64,000 nucleotides of DNA from Arthrobacter sp. 24S4-2 (lineage in GTDB: Bacteria > Actinomycetota > Actinomycetes > Actinomycetales > Micrococcaceae). Below the pieces are notes generated by a model that was given only the letters and a program-made list of their open reading frames with translations, ran no database searches and was not told the origin of the DNA. The position numbers were made by a program, and so were the translations under genes. Positions 43,051-51,843 of the stretch are shown here, one piece after another. The first letter of the stretch is position 1, and every line of letters starts with the position of its first letter. Where the stretch lies: the NCBI RefSeq assembly GCF_005280255.1, contig NZ_CP040018.1:5208001-5272000 (forward strand). Direction: 5' to 3'.

Positions 43051-43391
43051 GAGCGGGTATCTGCCGAGTAAAGCCACGGAAACTGAATAATTGCGTAAGT
43101 ATCTGCCCGAGTGCAAGTGGTAATTGCACGTAAGTGATTGAAGATATTACGTGCGTAATTTATGCTGAATTCTGTTAAAGGTTAAGCAGAAGCCAATGAC
43201 AACGTTTCGATGACGAACCGTGTCCGCCGCTGCCGCCTTGGGGGCGCCTGACGGACAACGTTCGGGATAGGCATGCGATGACGCCAACCACGAACCACCC
43301 GCATCTCTCAGTCTCAAATCCAGTCCATTCCCTAAAAACGGTACGCCCGCTGACCCTGGGGACGCACCGCAACACGCCAGCACATCATGAA
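43051..43391. promoter_or_regulatory. AT-rich leader with repeated CGTAAGT/ATTACG motifs
   Basis: No gene is evident. TTGCGTAAGT (43091), TTGCACGTAAGT (43124) and ATTACGTGCGTAAT (43146-43159) cluster in an unusually AT-rich stretch and look like regulator-binding sites. TTTATGCTGAATT follows, a possible -10 region. The remaining ~230 bp up to the zinc-ribbon start shows no recognisable protein or RNA. Confidence 0.4.
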
Positions 43392-43657
43392 ATGAGTGCA
43401 CACGCTGAGCCGGTCACTCAGCGCGAACCGCACGCCGCCGCCACCCTAGTGGACACCGAGTTTGTGGGCAGCCCTACTGCGAGCGCTGCGGCACGGATGA
43501 GTTTATTTACTTGGAGACCTTCGTCCCGGCAAAGTACCGGCACGACGGCACCCTCCGGAAACCGGGCGAAGTTACGTACTTCTGCACCGGATGCGAAGAT
43601 TTCTCGGCACACTCGGTCCCAGCCTCGTGGGTGCCGCCCGGCTGGTATTTGGGCTAG
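43392..43657 (+). pseudogene. small zinc-ribbon protein, frameshifted
   Basis: About 88 aa if restored. The first part reads MSAHAEPVTQREPHAAATLV and DTEFVGSP. After a frame change it reads YCERCGTDEFIYLETFVPAK, then TYFCTGCEDFSAHSVPA and ends PPGWYLG. Two CxxC pairs form a likely zinc ribbon. The downstream frame has no start codon of its own, so the two parts belong together. The break is at 43472-43474 (CCC); a fourth C restores GSPYCERC. The role is unknown. A strong terminator follows. Confidence 0.7.
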
Positions 43658-43690
43658 GCACAATCCGTCACATCCAACTACGCATACAAG

Positions 43691-43737
43691 AATCGCCGCC
43701 TGCACGCGCACCCGAGGGTGCAGTGCAGGCGGCGATT
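43691..43737. terminator. bidirectional terminator between the zinc-ribbon gene and putA
   Basis: A perfect 14-bp stem (AATCGCCGCCTGCA and TGCAGGCGGCGATT) encloses a loop with its own GCACC/GGTGC stem. GCTTT follows on the + strand; TTCTTG follows on the - strand. It sits 33 nt after the zinc-ribbon stop and 62 nt beyond the putA stop, placed to end both transcripts. Confidence 0.85.
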
Positions 43738-43799
43738 GCTTTGCGGCCGGTTGCCTTCGGCGGATACCCCTGCGGGCACGCCGTTACATCACCGGCCCC

Positions 43800-46700
43800 T
43801 TAGATCAAACTGTCGGAGAGGTGGTTGGGCGTACCGAAGCGGTGGGCGGTGATGCTGACGGCCTGCTCGTGCAGGAACGGCAGCAGCTCCACGCGACCGG
43901 CCTCGGTAACGGGGTGGGCGTAGATGGCAAGGTCCGGGCGCCCGCCCGTGGCTTCGGCCAGCGCCGTCGCGTCCCCGCCGAGGAGGCGGATGCGTCCGCC
44001 GGACAGCTTGCCCGCCTCGGCGAGCCGCGCTGCGGCGGCCAGCCACGCGGCGTCGTCCTCCACTGTGACGGTGATGTCCAGGGCGCCGACCGCTGCCTGC
44101 AGCGGAGCGGGGAGTTCGACGGCGGTGGACACGGTCAGGGCCGAACCGGCCAGAACGCCGGCTGCCACAGTCCGGACCAGGTCAGCGAGGGGTTCGCCGG
44201 CGGACAGACGCACCGTCACCGGCAGGGGCCGGTAGCGGAAGATGTTCCGCTCCGCGCTCAGGCCGGAGACATCCTTGGCCGTGCCGAACTCCTCGGCCCA
44301 GGCGAGGGCATCCGAGCCGAGGGCACGCTGCAGCGCTCCGAACTCGGCGGCGTCCAGTGAGGCCTTCGCGGCACCCACCAGACGGCGCAAACCCGGGTGG
44401 GTGACGCCCGCCTTGGCACCGGCAGCGATGCTGGACTTGCTGACCCAGTCGCCGAGCCCGGCGAGGTAGTTGGGTCCGCCGGCCTTGGTGCCGGCGCCGA
44501 CAGCGGATTTCTTCCAGCCGCCGAAGGGCTGCCGCTGCACGATTGCGCCGGTGATACCGCGGTTGACGTAGAGGTTGCCGGCCTGGACGGTGTCCAGCCA
44601 GAGCCCGACTTCCTCGGTATTCAGCGAGTGCAGGCCGGCGGTCAGGCCGTACTCCACCTGGTTTTGGATGGCGATGGCGTCTTGCAGGGTGTCCGCGGTC
44701 ATGACACCGAGCACCGGTCCGAAGAATTCCGTGAGGTGGAAGTAGGATCCTCGGCGCACGCCGTAACGCACACCCGGGCTCCAGAGCCGGCCTGTCTCGT
44801 CGAGTTTCCGCGGTTCAACGGCCCAGTTTTCGCCTTCGCCGAGGGTGGTGAGGGCGTTGAGGAGCTTGCCGTTGGCGGGCTCGATGATCGGACCCATCTG
44901 GCTGGCCGGATCCTCGGGGTAGCCCACCTTGAGGGAGGTGACAGCGTCAATGAGCTGGTTGTGGAAGCGCTTGGACGTGGCAACGGAGCCCACCAGAATC
45001 ACCAGCGATGCTGCGGAGCACTTCTGCCCGGCGTGGCCGAAGGCGGAGTACGCGACGTCCTTGGCAGCAAGGTCGAAGTCAGCACTCGGGGTGACGATGA
45101 TGGCGTTCTTGCCGCTGGTTTCGGCCAGCAGGGGCAGGTCCTTGCGGAAGGAGCGGAACAGTTCGGCCGTCTCGTAACCCCCGGTCAGGATGACGCGGTC
45201 CACGGCCGGGTGCGAGATCAGCTGCCGCCCGAGCTCACGCTCGCCGAGCTGCACCATGGTCAGCACGTCGCGGGGAACGCCGGCCTCCCAGAGCGCCTCG
45301 ACCATCACGGCACCGCTGCGGCGGGCCTGCTTGGCGGGTTTGATCACGACGGCGGAGCCGGCGGCGAGGGCCGCGAGGGTGGAACCGGCGGGGATGGCCA
45401 CCGGGAAGTTCCACGGCGGGGTCACCACGGTGAGCTTCGCCGGGACGAAAGTGGCGCCGTCGACGTCGTCCAGCTTGCGGGCGGACTCGGCGTAGTAGTG
45501 CGCGAAGTCGACGGCCTCGCTGACCTCGGGATCGCCCTGGTCGATCGTCTTGCCGGTCTCGCTGGCCATGACCTCGAGCAGGTCGGCCCGGCGGGCCTCC
45601 AGGATGTCGCCGGCACGGTGCAGGACGGCGGCGCGCTCGGCGCCGCTGAGGGCGCCCCAGGCCTGGCCCTTTTCGACGGCCGTGGCGATCACAGCGTCGA
45701 GGGTCTCTGCGTCCGTGATGGTCGCGGCTTCCACGGCGGCGTTGCCCAGGGTGGAGAACGGAACGCGTTCCAGGATGGCCCGGCCCCAGTCGCGGTTGGC
45801 GGGCAGTGAGGGGTCCGTGTCCGGGGTGTTCCTGAATCCCACGTGCGGCAGGGGCTGCGGCGGGAGGCTGCGGTTCTGCCGGCGGTTGGCCGGCGGGACC
45901 TCGTCGTCGAGCTCCGCCAGGGAGGCGAGGAAGCGCTGCTTCTCACGCTCGAAGAGCGCTTCGTTTTCGCTCAGCTCAAAGACAGCGGACATGAAGTTGT
46001 CCTGGCTGGCGCCCTCTTCGAGGCGGCGGATCAGGTAGGCGATCGCGACGTCGAACTCGGCGGGGTGCACCACGGGCGTGTAGAGCAGCAGCGAGCCGAC
46101 GTCCTTCTTGACGGCCTCGGCCTGGCCCTGGGCCATGCCCAGCAGCATTTCGAATTCGATGCCGGACTCCACGCCGCGCTGCTTGGCGAGCAGCCAGGCG
46201 AACGCGATGTCGAAGAGGTTGTGGCCGGCCACGCCGATCCGGATGTTCTTGATCCTGTCCGGGTGCAGCGAGTAGTTGATGACGCGCTTGTAGTTGGTGT
46301 CCGAGTCCTGCTTGGTGCCCCAGGTGGCCAGCGGCCAGGCATGCAGGGAGGCTTCGACCTGCTCCATGGGCAGGTTGGCGCCCTTGACCACGCGGACCTT
46401 GATGGCGGCGCCGCCGTCGGCGCGGCGGGCAGCGGCCCAGTCCTGTAGCCGGATCATGGCGGACAGGGCGTCCGGGAGGTAGGCCTGGAGTACGATGCCG
46501 GCCTCGAGGTCCTTGAATTCGGGCTTGTCCAGGATCCGGGTGAAGACCGCGATGGTCATGTCCAGGTCCTTGTATTCCTCCATGTCCAGGTTGATGAACT
46601 TGGCCTTCTGTCCTGCGCCGGCGAAGGAGGCTGCGCGGGCGAAGAGGGGGGTGAGCTTCTCCACGACGTGCTCCACTGCCTCGTCGAAGGCCCAGGCGGA

Positions 46701-47336
46701 GTGCGGGGCGACGGTTGAGGACACTTTGATGGACACGTAGTCCACATCCGGGCGGGCCAGCAGCGTGTGCGTGCCTTCGAGCCGGCGGGAGGCTTCATGC
46801 TCACCGAGCACGGCCTCGCCGAGGAGGTTGACGTTGAGTTTGATGCCGTCCTTGCGGATCTTCGCGATGGCGGGGCCGAGCTTGGCGTCGGTGGCGTCGA
46901 CGATGAGGTGGCCCACCATTTCGCGGAGCACGCGGCGGGCGATCGGGATGACCACCTGGGGCAGGACCGGGGCCATCGTGCCGCCGAGACGGACGGCGCT
47001 GCGCATGTGCCACGGCAGGAAGGCCGGGACCTTCGGCGCGAGGGCGGCGAGGTTGCGGGCGGCCACGTGAAGATCTTCGGGACGGACCACGCCGTCCACG
47101 AATCCCACCGTAAAGTCGAGGCCGTTCGGGTCCTTCAGGACGCCGGCGAGCTGTTCAGCGGAGGCATCCACGGGGACCTTGGCGGCCTCCGTGAGCCAAT
47201 GGCGCACCAGCCCGATTGCTTCCCCGGCAATGGCCTGGGCATCGGGCACGTGGGACGTGGCTGGAACGGCTGGTGCAGCGGCCCTTTTCCCAGTGAGGAC
47301 ACCGGACTCCGTTGAAACGTTGGTCATATCTAACAC
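43800..47336 (-). CDS. putA: bifunctional proline dehydrogenase/delta1-pyrroline-5-carboxylate dehydrogenase
   Basis: A 1178-aa enzyme that oxidises proline to glutamate. The N-terminal ~480 residues are the FAD-dependent PRODH barrel (DVDYVSIKVSS, RIRIGVAGHNLFD-like NIRIGVAGHNLFDIAFAWLL). The P5C dehydrogenase follows: VVTPPWNFPVAIPAGSTLAA, AETSGKNAIIV with its Glu and FGHAGQKCSAASLVI with the catalytic Cys. A ~150-residue C-terminal region completes it. The N-terminal DNA-binding domain of enterobacterial PutA is absent. The frame starts at GTG 47336 (GGAAAG upstream); the ATG at 47327 is also possible. It may work with the permease upstream. Confidence 0.93.
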   Translation of the reverse strand: MLDMTNVSTESGVLTGKRAAAPAVPATSHVPDAQAIAGEAIGLVRHWLTEAAKVPVDASAEQLAGVLKDPNGLDFTVGFVDGVVRPEDLHVAARNLAALAPKVPAFLPWHMRSAVRLGGTMAPVLPQVVIPIARRVLREMVGHLIVDATDAKLGPAIAKIRKDGIKLNVNLLGEAVLGEHEASRRLEGTHTLLARPDVDYVSIKVSSTVAPHSAWAFDEAVEHVVEKLTPLFARAASFAGAGQKAKFINLDMEEYKDLDMTIAVFTRILDKPEFKDLEAGIVLQAYLPDALSAMIRLQDWAAARRADGGAAIKVRVVKGANLPMEQVEASLHAWPLATWGTKQDSDTNYKRVINYSLHPDRIKNIRIGVAGHNLFDIAFAWLLAKQRGVESGIEFEMLLGMAQGQAEAVKKDVGSLLLYTPVVHPAEFDVAIAYLIRRLEEGASQDNFMSAVFELSENEALFEREKQRFLASLAELDDEVPPANRRQNRSLPPQPLPHVGFRNTPDTDPSLPANRDWGRAILERVPFSTLGNAAVEAATITDAETLDAVIATAVEKGQAWGALSGAERAAVLHRAGDILEARRADLLEVMASETGKTIDQGDPEVSEAVDFAHYYAESARKLDDVDGATFVPAKLTVVTPPWNFPVAIPAGSTLAALAAGSAVVIKPAKQARRSGAVMVEALWEAGVPRDVLTMVQLGERELGRQLISHPAVDRVILTGGYETAELFRSFRKDLPLLAETSGKNAIIVTPSADFDLAAKDVAYSAFGHAGQKCSAASLVILVGSVATSKRFHNQLIDAVTSLKVGYPEDPASQMGPIIEPANGKLLNALTTLGEGENWAVEPRKLDETGRLWSPGVRYGVRRGSYFHLTEFFGPVLGVMTADTLQDAIAIQNQVEYGLTAGLHSLNTEEVGLWLDTVQAGNLYVNRGITGAIVQRQPFGGWKKSAVGAGTKAGGPNYLAGLGDWVSKSSIAAGAKAGVTHPGLRRLVGAAKASLDAAEFGALQRALGSDALAWAEEFGTAKDVSGLSAERNIFRYRPLPVTVRLSAGEPLADLVRTVAAGVLAGSALTVSTAVELPAPLQAAVGALDITVTVEDDAAWLAAAARLAEAGKLSGGRIRLLGGDATALAEATGGRPDLAIYAHPVTEAGRVELLPFLHEQAVSITAHRFGTPNHLSDSLI

Positions 47337-47476
47337 TCGTTCTTTCCGTTGGTGAGGACGTTCTTTCCATCAGTATGAGCCTCCGCTCACTTAAGATAAA
47401 GCGACGTTTTCTGAGCAATACAGGTTAGAAAACCCAATGCTTGAAAATCCTGTCCGAACGTTCGGAAACCACCCCA

Positions 47477-47591
47477 AACGCTCTCTCACCTCCCGCACCT
47501 TTTTGGGCGACGCTCCCTCACCTTTCGCCGCCTCCCGGGCGATCCTCTCTCACTAGCACTAGCTGCCGCTTCCCGGGCGGCGCTCCCTCAC
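47477..47591. repeat. 32-bp-period array, 4 units, upstream of putA
   Basis: Cores start at 47477 (AACGCTCTCTCAC), 47509 (GACGCTCCCTCAC) and 47541 (GATCCTCTCTCAC), 32 bp apart. A fourth, GGCGCTCCCTCAC, is at 47579, displaced by 6 bp because the preceding linker has an insertion with a short CTAG repeat. The linkers differ. Confidence 0.92.
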
Positions 47592-47605
47592 TTCCCGCAT
47601 TAAAC

Positions 47606-47645
47606 TGACGAACCCTCCCGCACCGAGGTGAGGGAGGGTTCGTCA
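47606..47645. terminator. hairpin between oppositely oriented repeat arrays
   Basis: A perfect 14-bp stem, TGACGAACCCTCCC paired with GGGAGGGTTCGTCA, closes a 12-nt loop. It lies about 66 bp beyond the permease stop codon, where it would end leftward permease transcription before putA. It also marks the point where repeat orientation reverses. Confidence 0.7.
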
Positions 47646-47659
47646 CTAACGCGCCATAC

Positions 47660-47704
47660 GTGAGAGAGCGTCCTGTGATTTGCAGCAGGAAGTGAGAGAG
47701 CGTT
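47660..47704. repeat. two reverse-orientation units of the 32-bp repeat
   Basis: GTGAGAGAGCGTC (47660-47672) and GTGAGAGAGCGTT (47692-47704) are 32 bp apart with a 19-nt linker. They are inverted relative to the array at 47477 and lie 6 nt beyond the permease stop codon. Confidence 0.92.
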
Positions 47705-47710
47705 GGGCTG

Positions 47711-49174
47711 CTACCCCAGGGAGCGGTGCATCTCCACGGCTTCTTCGTGCCGCGGGCTGTTCGGGTTCATCAGCGAGTGCTTGCGGCCGTAGCCGAAGTA
47801 GATGATCAGGCCAACCACCAGCCAGACGAAGAATCGCAGCCAGGTCTCCCAGTGCAGTTGGAACATCAGGAAGGCGGACGCAAACATGCCGAACGCGGGA
47901 ACCAATGGCATGAACGGCAGCCGGAAGGTACGCGGTGCTTCAGGCTTCTTGTACCGGAAGATGATGACCGACAAACAGACGACAACGAAGGCGGCCAGGA
48001 TGCCGATGTTGGTCAGGTCTGCGACGGCTTTGATCGGGAACACCCCAGCCAGGAGAGCCGAGGCGACGCCGGCGATCCAGGTGACGCGCTGCGGGGTGCC
48101 GTGGCGGTCCGTCTTGGCAAACCACCCCGGGAGCAGCCCGTCGCGGCTCATGGAGAACCAGACGCGGGTGACGCCGAGGAGGAAGGTCAACATCACGGTG
48201 AGGATGGACAGCACCGCGAAGACCGAAATGATGGTGGCAATGATGGGCAGTCCCACACCGGTGAAGGCGGACGCGAAGCCGGCCTTGGGGTCAATGTCCT
48301 TGTAGTTCTGCATGCCGGTCAGGACCAGCGTGGCGGCGACGTAGAGCAGCATCGCGACAATGAGTGACAGGATGATCGCCTTCGGCATGTGCTTCTTGCC
48401 GTCCTTGGCTTCCTCGGCCGCGGTACTCATGGCGTCGTAGCCGAAGACCGCGAAGAACACGGTGGCGGAGCCGGCCAGCACCGGGCCGAAGCCGCTGGGC
48501 ATAAACGGGTTGTAGTTGTTCGTGTCGATATAGAAAATTCCCAAACCGATGATGAACAGGATCAGCACCACCTTGATGGCCACGGCGACGAGTTCGAACC
48601 GGCCAAAAGCCTTCGTGCCGCGGGACAGGATCCAGGTCACCAGGAGGCAGACCAGGATGGCCGGAATGTTGATGATGCCGCCCTTGCCCTCGTCCGCCGT
48701 CGAGGTCATCCACGTAGGGAGATGAATTCCAATGCCGGAAAGGAAGGCGTCGAAGTAGCCGGAAATGCCGATCGCCACAACGGCCACAATGGCGATGTAC
48801 TCCAGCAGAAGATCCCAGCCGATGAACCAGCCGATCACCTCACCGAGGGCCACGTAGCCGTAGGTGTATGCCGAACCGGCACGCGGAATCATGCCGGCGA
48901 ACTCCGCGTAGGAAAGCGCCGCGGCCGCGGACGCCAAGCCTGCGATCAGGAAGGAGAACAACACCGCCGGACCAACGCCGGGCGTGTCTCCGCTGCCAGC
49001 AGCCACCAGCCCGGCCAGGGAGAAGATGCCGACGCCGATGATCCCCCCCACGCCGATTGCCGTGAGCTGCCACAGGCCCAGGGACTTGAATAGTCCGCTG
49101 TGTTTGTTCTCTTCTTCAATGTCGTCAATGGGCTTCCGCCGCATTATCGACTGGGTTGAATCTTTTGTGCTCAT
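47711..49174 (-). CDS. APC-superfamily cationic amino-acid permease
   Basis: A 487-aa permease with about 12 helices. LTAIGVGGIIGVGIFSLAGL is the APC signature; IPRAGSAYTYGYVALGEVIG and FAVFGYDAMSTAAEEAKDGK indicate the CAT-type (cationic amino acid) branch. The ATG at 49174 is preferred because AGGAG lies 7 nt upstream; two earlier in-frame starts lack one. It is divergent from a LysR gene with an operator-like palindrome between them, and upstream of putA on the same strand, so proline or arginine-related substrates are plausible. Confidence 0.9.
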   Translation of the reverse strand: MSTKDSTQSIMRRKPIDDIEEENKHSGLFKSLGLWQLTAIGVGGIIGVGIFSLAGLVAAGSGDTPGVGPAVLFSFLIAGLASAAAALSYAEFAGMIPRAGSAYTYGYVALGEVIGWFIGWDLLLEYIAIVAVVAIGISGYFDAFLSGIGIHLPTWMTSTADEGKGGIINIPAILVCLLVTWILSRGTKAFGRFELVAVAIKVVLILFIIGLGIFYIDTNNYNPFMPSGFGPVLAGSATVFFAVFGYDAMSTAAEEAKDGKKHMPKAIILSLIVAMLLYVAATLVLTGMQNYKDIDPKAGFASAFTGVGLPIIATIISVFAVLSILTVMLTFLLGVTRVWFSMSRDGLLPGWFAKTDRHGTPQRVTWIAGVASALLAGVFPIKAVADLTNIGILAAFVVVCLSVIIFRYKKPEAPRTFRLPFMPLVPAFGMFASAFLMFQLHWETWLRFFVWLVVGLIIYFGYGRKHSLMNPNSPRHEEAVEMHRSLG

Positions 49175-49243
49175 CAGGGACTCCTGCGTAGATGCGATTC
49201 CCATCAATCCGCCCTGTGATGGGGATAACTCGGTTTGATCAGT

Positions 49244-49261
49244 ATGCAAGTACGATTGCAT
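49244..49261. promoter_or_regulatory. LysR-type operator between permease and LysR genes
   Basis: ATGCAA and TTGCAT form a perfect inverted repeat with a 6-nt spacer, containing a T-N11-A LysR box. It lies 56 nt upstream of the LysR start and 70 nt upstream of the permease start. Direct repeats CATTAGAT at 49259 and 49292 accompany it in an AT-rich promoter stretch. Confidence 0.65.
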
Positions 49262-49316
49262 TAGATAAAGTGAATTCTCCTAATTAGTATTCATTAGATT
49301 TAGCGAAGGAACAGTC

Positions 49317-50252
49317 ATGCTCGACGTCCGGCGGTTGAGGCTGCTCCGTGAACTGAAGATCCGGGGAACCCTCGCCGAAGTGGCAGACGCCCTCCAGTAC
49401 AGCCCCTCGTCGGTGTCCCAGCAGTTGGCGCTGCTGGAAAAGGAAGCCGGAGTCCAGCTCCTGCGCAAGACCGGACGCCGGGTCCAGCTGACCCCGCAGG
49501 CCGAAGTCCTCGTGGCACACACCGCCCATCTGCTCGAAACGCTGGAGCAGGCCGAGGCGGACTTGGCGGCCTCGCTGACCACCGTTACGGGCACGGTCCG
49601 GATCGCCGTCTTCCAGTCCGCTGCCCTTGCCCTGATGCCCGGCACGCTGACGCGGATGGCGGCCGCTTACCCTGAGGTCAGGATCGAGATGGTCCAGCGG
49701 GAGCCGGAAACGGCACTGCATGAAACGTGGGCCAGGGACTTTGACCTGGTTATCGCGGAACAGTATCCCGGCCACGCCGCCCCGCGGTACGCGGAGCTGG
49801 ACCGCGTCCGGCTGACCAGCGATGCCATCCGGCTGGCCATCCCCGGACCGGACAAGGGCTTGGCGCCCGTCAGCTCGCTCGAGGACACGGCGGACCTCGC
49901 GTGGGTGATGGAACCGAGGGGCGCGGCATCCCGGCACTGGGCCGAACAGGCATGCCGGAGCGCCGGCTTTGAGCCCGATGTCCGGTACGAAACTGCCGAC
50001 CTGCAGGCGCAGATCCGGTTGATCGAGTCCGGCAACGCCGTCGGCCTGATGCCGGACTTGGTCTGGACCGGAAGGGGAACCTCGGCGCAGCTGCTGCTCC
50101 TGCCGGGCAATCCGCACCGGACCGTCTTCACCTCCGTGCGGCGGTCCAGCGTCAAACGACCCGCCATCCTTGCTGCCCGCGAGGTACTCGCCATAACCGC
50201 CGATTCGATTGCGCCGGCCGGACCGGTCCCGCCGGAGGCCAAGTCCGCCTGA
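49317..50252 (+). CDS. LysR-family transcriptional regulator
   Basis: A 311-aa LysR protein. The N-terminal HTH is LDVRRLRLLRELKIRGTLAE, then VADALQYSPSSVSQQLALLE. The effector domain starts at TGTVRIAVFQSAALALMPGT. GAAGGA lies 6 nt upstream of the ATG. It is divergent from the amino-acid permease and shares the operator at 49244-49261, so the permease is its likely target. The effector is probably the transported amino acid. Confidence 0.9.
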   Translation: MLDVRRLRLLRELKIRGTLAEVADALQYSPSSVSQQLALLEKEAGVQLLRKTGRRVQLTPQAEVLVAHTAHLLETLEQAEADLAASLTTVTGTVRIAVFQSAALALMPGTLTRMAAAYPEVRIEMVQREPETALHETWARDFDLVIAEQYPGHAAPRYAELDRVRLTSDAIRLAIPGPDKGLAPVSSLEDTADLAWVMEPRGAASRHWAEQACRSAGFEPDVRYETADLQAQIRLIESGNAVGLMPDLVWTGRGTSAQLLLLPGNPHRTVFTSVRRSSVKRPAILAAREVLAITADSIAPAGPVPPEAKSA

Positions 50253-50344
50253 TGCCTGGGCATCATTTGAGGATGTTCACCGTCCTACAGGGAGTTGCCT
50301 GCGTCACAGCGCGGAAGTACGCCGCGCGTTAGACTGAACAGGTT

Positions 50345-50773
50345 ATGAACCGCACAATGTTTAAGTCCAAAATTCATCGGGCCACTGTCACGCACGCCGA
50401 TCTGCACTACGTGGGGTCGGTCACTGTTGACCTGGACCTGCTGGAGGCCGCTGACATTCTCCCCGGAGAGCTCGTGGCGATCGTCGACGTCACCAACGGC
50501 GCCCGCCTGGAGACGTACACCATTGCCGGCGAGCGCGGTTCCGGGGTTATCGGCATCAACGGCGCGGCTGCGCACCTGATGCACGAGAACGACATCGTCA
50601 TCCTGATCACCTATGCCGAGATGACCACCGAAGAAGCCAAGGCCTACACGCCCAAGGTGGTCCATGTGGACAAGGACAACAAGATTGTCCAGATCGGCAA
50701 CGATCCCGCCGAGGGGCACACCCGCGGCCTCATGCGGCCGCCGTTCGCCCTCAACAACTCCGCCCTAAACTAG
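50345..50773 (+). CDS. panD: aspartate 1-decarboxylase
   Basis: A 142-aa pyruvoyl enzyme making beta-alanine for pantothenate. RTMFKSKIHRATVTHADLHY is followed by VGSVTVD; self-cleavage between Gly24 and Ser25 creates the pyruvoyl group. LETYTIAGERGSGVIGINGA is conserved. No other pantothenate gene is adjacent. The ATG at 50345 directly follows a GGTT, with no strong ribosome site. Confidence 0.95.
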   Translation: MNRTMFKSKIHRATVTHADLHYVGSVTVDLDLLEAADILPGELVAIVDVTNGARLETYTIAGERGSGVIGINGAAAHLMHENDIVILITYAEMTTEEAKAYTPKVVHVDKDNKIVQIGNDPAEGHTRGLMRPPFALNNSALN

Positions 50774-50919
50774 GCCCGCTCCGCGCGGACCGGCCCCGTC
50801 CGGATACCGAGATCCTGCCCACACTCCGGCTTCAGGCTGAATAAATCTGATTAGGCTGGGATGGTGAACGCCAACCCCCGCCCGCCCGGCCTGCCAGGGG
50901 AACTGCCAGGGACATCCGG

Positions 50920-51843
50920 GTGCTAGGCGTTCTCGCTGGCTTCTTCGTGGTGTGGTCCATCATCCTGGTGGGCATGTTCGTGGGCCGCCGGAATGTGCTG
51001 GGAGAAAACGCCCGGTCAGTGCTCAGCGCGCTGACCTTCTTCGTGGCGAGCCCGGCACTGCTGTTCGAAACCCTCAGCAAGGCCAAGCTCCACGATGTCT
51101 TCGCCGCTCCCCTGCTGGTGACCGCCGCCGGAGCGATTGTCACGGCCGCAATGTTCTTCGTGATCGTCCGGTTCCTGCTGAAACGGACCGTCCCCGAATC
51201 GCTGATGTCGTCCATGAGCGCGTCCCTGGCGAACTCCGCCAATCTGGGTATTCCCATTGCCGTGTACGTCCTTGGCGACGCAAGCTACGTGGCGCCGCTG
51301 CTGATCTTCCAGCTGGCCTTCTTTACCCCCCTGTTCCTGATGGCCCTGGACGCCACCACCAGCGCACACCGGACCACACCCGCCGGCTTTGCGCTGATGA
51401 TCGTCAAGAACCCGATGATCGTGGGCTCCGCGCTGGGCCTGGTGGTCGCCGGAACGCACTGGCAGGTGCCGGAGCTGGTCATGCAGCCCATCCACCTGAT
51501 CGGCGGGGCAGCCATTCCGGCCATGCTGATCGCCTTCGGCATGAGCCTGAACGGATCGCGGCCCCTCCATGCAGCCGCCGGCCGCCGCATCGACACGCTG
51601 CTCGCCAGCGCGTTCAAACTCGTGATCCACCCGGCCATCGCCTACCTGGTGGCACGGCTGATCGGCATGGAGGGGCAGGCCCTGTTCGCCGTCGTCGTGA
51701 CCTCCGCACTGCCGACCGCCCAGAATGTTTTCGTCGCGGCCAGCCGCTACCGGACAGGCATCACAGTGGCCAAGGACACCGTCCTGATCACCACGGTGGT
51801 GGCCGTCCCGGCCATGATCTGTGTGGCACTGCTCCTGACCTAG
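50920..51843 (+). CDS. AEC-family auxin-efflux-like transporter
   Basis: A 307-aa membrane protein with about ten helices. LALSFFVASPALLFETLSKA-like ALTFFVASPALLFETLSKAK, SLANSANLGIPIAVYVLGDA and ALPTAQNVFVAASRY match the auxin-efflux-carrier/AEC family, which exports organic acids such as malate. GTG is the start; AGGGA lies upstream. Its stop overlaps the stop region of the convergent GH15 fusion gene by 4 nt. Confidence 0.87.
   Translation: MLGVLAGFFVVWSIILVGMFVGRRNVLGENARSVLSALTFFVASPALLFETLSKAKLHDVFAAPLLVTAAGAIVTAAMFFVIVRFLLKRTVPESLMSSMSASLANSANLGIPIAVYVLGDASYVAPLLIFQLAFFTPLFLMALDATTSAHRTTPAGFALMIVKNPMIVGSALGLVVAGTHWQVPELVMQPIHLIGGAAIPAMLIAFGMSLNGSRPLHAAAGRRIDTLLASAFKLVIHPAIAYLVARLIGMEGQALFAVVVTSALPTAQNVFVAASRYRTGITVAKDTVLITTVVAVPAMICVALLLT

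Noticed and set aside
5646..43474. programmed ribosomal frameshifting at the six broken genes
   Set aside because: Sites differ in sequence, lack a common slippery heptamer or downstream structure, and lie at unrelated positions in unrelated families; a missing base fits each case better.
8767..47704. CRISPR array
   Set aside because: The 13-nt core and 19-nt linker are too short, arrays have only 2-4 units, cores occur in both orientations at five loci, and no cas gene is present.
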